The translations under genes and the position numbers were made by a program. Below the pieces are notes generated by a model. The model saw only the letters and a list, made by a program, of their open reading frames with translations. It ran no database searches and had not been told where the DNA came from. Positions 35,459 through 37,583 of a stretch of DNA of 37,583 nucleotides are shown one piece after another (positions within the stretch are counted from its first letter, which is position 1; every line of letters begins with the position of its first letter). Origin of the DNA: an uncultured SAR86 cluster bacterium (GTDB lineage Bacteria > Pseudomonadota > Gammaproteobacteria > Magnimaribacterales > D2472). Location of the stretch: positions 1 to 37,583 of the forward strand of contig CABZRR010000013.1 of assembly GCA_902528215.1 (NCBI GenBank), in the 5' to 3' direction.

Positions 35459-36736
35459 ATGGATGAAGTAAAATTTGCACTAGATACATTCTATGCAATT
35501 ATGTCAGGGGCGCTTGTCATGTGGATGGCAGCTGGATTTACCATGCTAGAAGCAGGGTTGGTTCAGAAGAAAGATGTTTCTGAAATTGTAACCAAAAACC
35601 TTGGTTTATTTTCAATAGCATGTGTCATGTACCTAGTATGTGGATTTGTGCTTATGTATCCGTCAGATGCAGTATTTGCAATATCTGGTGGTTTAGATGA
35701 TGCCGGTGAAGCAATTGTATATGGTATTTTACCTGCGATTGGAACTTCCTGGGGTTTAAGTACTGATATGCCTCTTGATGAAATTGGTATGGCATATGGT
35801 ATGGATTACTCACAACAAGCTGACTTCTTTTTTCAGGTTGTTTTTGTTGCCACCGCAATGTCAATTGTATCAGGAGCTGTTGCTGGAAGAATGAAACTAA
35901 TACCATTTTTCCTATTTGCAATAGTTTTAACTGCCTTTATTTATCCCACACAGGGATACTGGAATTGGGGTGGTGGATTTTTAAGTACTCTTGGATACTC
36001 TGATTATGCTGGATCCGGAACCGTACACCTATTGGGCGCAGCTGCTGCCTTAGGAGTTGTTACTGTTCTTGGACCAAGAAATGGAAAATATGGTTTTGAT
36101 GGAACTGTTAACCCAATGCCAGGATCAAATATTCCTCTCGCAGCCTTAGGTGCTCTTATCCTATGGTTAGGTTGGTTTGGATTTAACGGCGGATCAGAGC
36201 TTGTCATCAGTGATGAAGCAAGCGCTATTGCAGTAAGTCAGGTATTTATGAATACTAACATGGCTGCAGCCGGAGGAGTTCTTGGAGCTCTTGTACTTAG
36301 TCTATTTATGACAGGTAAAAGTGATGTAACTATGGCAATAAATGGTGCTATTGCTGGCCTGGTAGCAATTACTGCTGGACCAAGTGCACCAACTGGTGGT
36401 GAAGCCGTAATTATAGGGTTTATTGGAGGCTTGATTGTATATGGTTCAATCTTGTTCTTTGACAGCATTAAAGTAGATGATCCAGTAGGAGCAATTTCAG
36501 CTCACGGAACTGCTGGAATATTTGGTTGTATGGTTGTACCTTTTACTAATGGTGATGCATCATTCTTGTATCAGTTCATTGGTGTTGTTTCCATTGCAGG
36601 GTTTGGCTTTTTAGCTAGCCTAGGAACTGTTTATGTCATAAACATGTTCATGCCAATCAGAGCTACTGATTCAGAGCAAGAAGCTGGTCTAGATGCCTCT
36701 GAAATTGGAGTTGAAGCATATCCAGAATTTAAGTAA
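35459..36736 (+). CDS. amtB: Ammonium transporter AmtB
   Basis: A 425-residue inner-membrane ammonium channel with about 11 helices, acting as a trimer and regulated by GlnK. The pore twin histidines are His190 (GSGTVHLLGA) and His349 (ISAHGTAG). The N-terminus AGFTMLEAGLVQKKDV and the family stretch WLGWFGFNGGS are conserved. No cleavable signal peptide is apparent, unlike E. coli AmtB. Residues about 68-122 form an acidic loop (with GGLDDAGEA) longer than in E. coli. It is the last gene of the sigma-54 operon and is followed by a strong terminator. Confidence 0.97.
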   Translation: MDEVKFALDTFYAIMSGALVMWMAAGFTMLEAGLVQKKDVSEIVTKNLGLFSIACVMYLVCGFVLMYPSDAVFAISGGLDDAGEAIVYGILPAIGTSWGLSTDMPLDEIGMAYGMDYSQQADFFFQVVFVATAMSIVSGAVAGRMKLIPFFLFAIVLTAFIYPTQGYWNWGGGFLSTLGYSDYAGSGTVHLLGAAAALGVVTVLGPRNGKYGFDGTVNPMPGSNIPLAALGALILWLGWFGFNGGSELVISDEASAIAVSQVFMNTNMAAAGGVLGALVLSLFMTGKSDVTMAINGAIAGLVAITAGPSAPTGGEAVIIGFIGGLIVYGSILFFDSIKVDDPVGAISAHGTAGIFGCMVVPFTNGDASFLYQFIGVVSIAGFGFLASLGTVYVINMFMPIRATDSEQEAGLDASEIGVEAYPEFK

Positions 36737-36750
36737 AACTTAAATATTGC

Positions 36751-36786
36751 AAAAAAACCGTCAATTAACGTTGGCGGTTTTTTTTT
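36751..36786. terminator. Rho-independent terminator, bidirectional
   Basis: The stem ACCGTCAA / TTGGCGGT (36757-36764 and 36771-36778, one G-T wobble) closes a TTAACG loop. Seven As lie before it and nine Ts after, so it can end both the amtB transcript and the convergent acyltransferase transcript. Confidence 0.9.
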
Positions 36787-36857
36787 GCATTTAAATTGTG
36801 CAAAAATATATAAATTCTGAGCAAATATCGCACAAAAAACTATATATTGCTGTTATT

Positions 36858-36877
36858 ACGTGCATAAAAGTGCACGT
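36858..36877. repeat. Perfect 7-bp inverted repeat
   Basis: ACGTGCA-TAAAAG-TGCACGT, followed on the plus strand by TTTTAATTTT. It lies in the 214-base convergent gap between amtB and the acyltransferase gene. It could be a back-up terminator with a weak T-tract, or a protein-binding site. The rest of this gap (36787-36950) shows only AT-rich sequence. Confidence 0.5.
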
Positions 36878-36950
36878 TTTAATTTTAACTATTCTATTTT
36901 CTGGGAAAATGACGAAATTAATATCTGCAATTATGTGTATACATTACAGG

Positions 36951-37583
36951 CTAATATGAATTTAGTTTTCTAATGACAGGATTAGCGTATTGTTCTAATA
37001 ATTTTGAACGTACTCTGGCTGATAACAACTTTGTTCTGTCATCTAATATTTCCTGAGCTTGTTTAATTTGTTTAGTTGAGTAACTTGTTTTGTCTTGCCA
37101 ATCCCAACCAAGCATATTACATGCAGCAAAATTTGTTGGATAGAGCTCATACATTTTTACTATTAAGTTAGTTATTTTGTCTGAAATTTCTTGATAATTT
37201 TCACTAGGTTCAAATCGCATTGGCTCAGATATATTTAATGTGACACTTCCTTTAAATCCAGTTATCCCATTTGCGATACTTCTTAGATCTTCATCTTTTT
37301 GTTTGACATATTGATTTTTGGATTCATAGGAATCTAGCTCCATTGCTTTTAATTGGTCATTTGGATCCAACTCATATGAAATAGATACAGGTACAACTTT
37401 TATCGAATTAAAATAATCAGCAATAGATTTTGATTTTCTTTCCGTTAAATGAATCATTTTTAATAATGCAGGATCAGTTTCATCAATCCCATCCTTGGCT
37501 CTTCCTTGTTTCTGAGCTATCCATACTGAGTCATTGTCATGAAAAATGCTTTTATTGATAAATTTTGAAGCAAGTGACAAGCC
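36951..37583 (-). CDS. Glycerolipid acyltransferase-like protein, N-terminus outside window
   Basis: The C-terminal 210 codons of a protein that continues past the right edge; the frame is open to the last base. The stretch DSVWIAQKQGRAKDGIDETDPALLKM (near residues 18-43 of the visible part, read in pieces) resembles the glycine-rich acyltransferase motif III region of PlsB/PlsC-type enzymes, in the form seen in a bacterial 1-acyl-glycerol-3-phosphate acyltransferase-like group. The following VPVSISYELDPND matches motif IV (VPVxxxY). It would transfer acyl chains to glycerophospholipid precursors at the membrane. It ends 173 bases from the bidirectional terminator. Confidence 0.75.
   Translation of the reverse strand, partial: GLSLASKFINKSIFHDNDSVWIAQKQGRAKDGIDETDPALLKMIHLTERKSKSIADYFNSIKVVPVSISYELDPNDQLKAMELDSYESKNQYVKQKDEDLRSIANGITGFKGSVTLNISEPMRFEPSENYQEISDKITNLIVKMYELYPTNFAACNMLGWDWQDKTSYSTKQIKQAQEILDDRTKLLSARVRSKLLEQYANPVIRKLNSY

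Noticed and set aside
35652-35921. Several open frames of 60-140 codons opposite or out of frame with real genes (for example opposite amtB, cysK and the SDR at 18195).
   Set aside because: They lie wholly within well-supported genes, have odd composition and no ribosome-binding sites, and match no family I recognise.
36858-36877. NtrC-binding site for nitrogen control at the TGCA palindrome.
   Set aside because: NtrC sites have the form TGCAC-N7-GTGCA. Here only 6 bases separate the TGCA halves, and the site lies downstream of amtB, not upstream of the sigma-54 promoter.

Overview
The window is an AT-rich, densely packed bacterial chromosome segment. The gene set points to a marine gammaproteobacterium with a streamlined genome, most likely of the SAR86 type. 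This is inference from gene content, not from a marker gene. Supporting signs are the gammaproteobacterial trxB / ftsK-lolA-serS neighbourhood, a very long Oar-like TonB-dependent receptor, many SDR and serine-hydrolase genes, an AcuI-type acrylyl-CoA reductase, and almost no intergenic DNA. I see no rRNA, CRISPR array, insertion sequence, integrase or prophage. No gene-free stretch exceeds about 220 bases.

Layout. (1) 1-1790, minus strand: trpS, with a partial MFS transporter starting inside its last codons. (2) 1824-3254, plus: a lysine-rich DUF349 protein, divergent from trpS across 33 bp. (3) 8750-3229, minus: a probable six-gene operon of hotdog thioesterase, DUF3089 hydrolase, secreted alpha/beta hydrolase, GPH-type symporter, DUF1145 membrane protein and MATE exporter. 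(4) 8800-10122, plus: an exported beta-lactamase-fold hydrolase, followed tail-to-tail by tRNA-Ser(UGA). (5) 10362-13459: cysK (plus) convergent with cysE (minus), then an HD-domain protein and an S51 peptidase. (6) 13486-19894: a GMC oxidoreductase (plus) facing a tight minus-strand operon of alpha/beta hydrolase, SDR, RecB-like nuclease, SDR and exported amidohydrolase. (7) 19912-21460, plus: a FabH-like ketosynthase and a TspO protein. (8) 23626-21452, minus: an Fe(II)/2OG oxygenase and a CNT nucleoside transporter, 3 bp apart. (9) 26898-23689, minus: the TonB-dependent receptor with its own terminator. (10) 31446-26997, minus: ftsK-lolA-crcB-serS, divergent from trxB (31539-32474). (11) 34362-32475, minus: an HSD10-like SDR, acuI and an unlisted 43-residue membrane protein. 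(12) 34497-36736, plus: TorF-family porin, glnK and amtB, preceded by a full-consensus sigma-54 promoter and ended by a strong terminator. (13) 36951-37583, minus: a partial glycerolipid acyltransferase.

How the genes work together. The clearest unit is the nitrogen operon, which couples an outer-membrane protein to the PII sensor GlnK and the ammonium channel AmtB under apparent sigma-54 control. cysE and cysK supply the two steps from serine to cysteine. ftsK-lolA-crcB-serS is a housekeeping block in nearly its ancestral order. The remaining operons look catabolic: hydrolases, oxidoreductases and importers for small esters, alcohols, acyl-CoAs and nucleosides.

The observations most worth a second look are the sigma-54 promoter, a possible AUC start codon for ftsK, promoters placed so close to start codons that trxB and trpS transcripts may be leaderless, an HD protein with the ligand set of the mixed-valent diiron oxygenases, a RecB-family nuclease inside a metabolic operon, and the overlooked 43-residue membrane protein.
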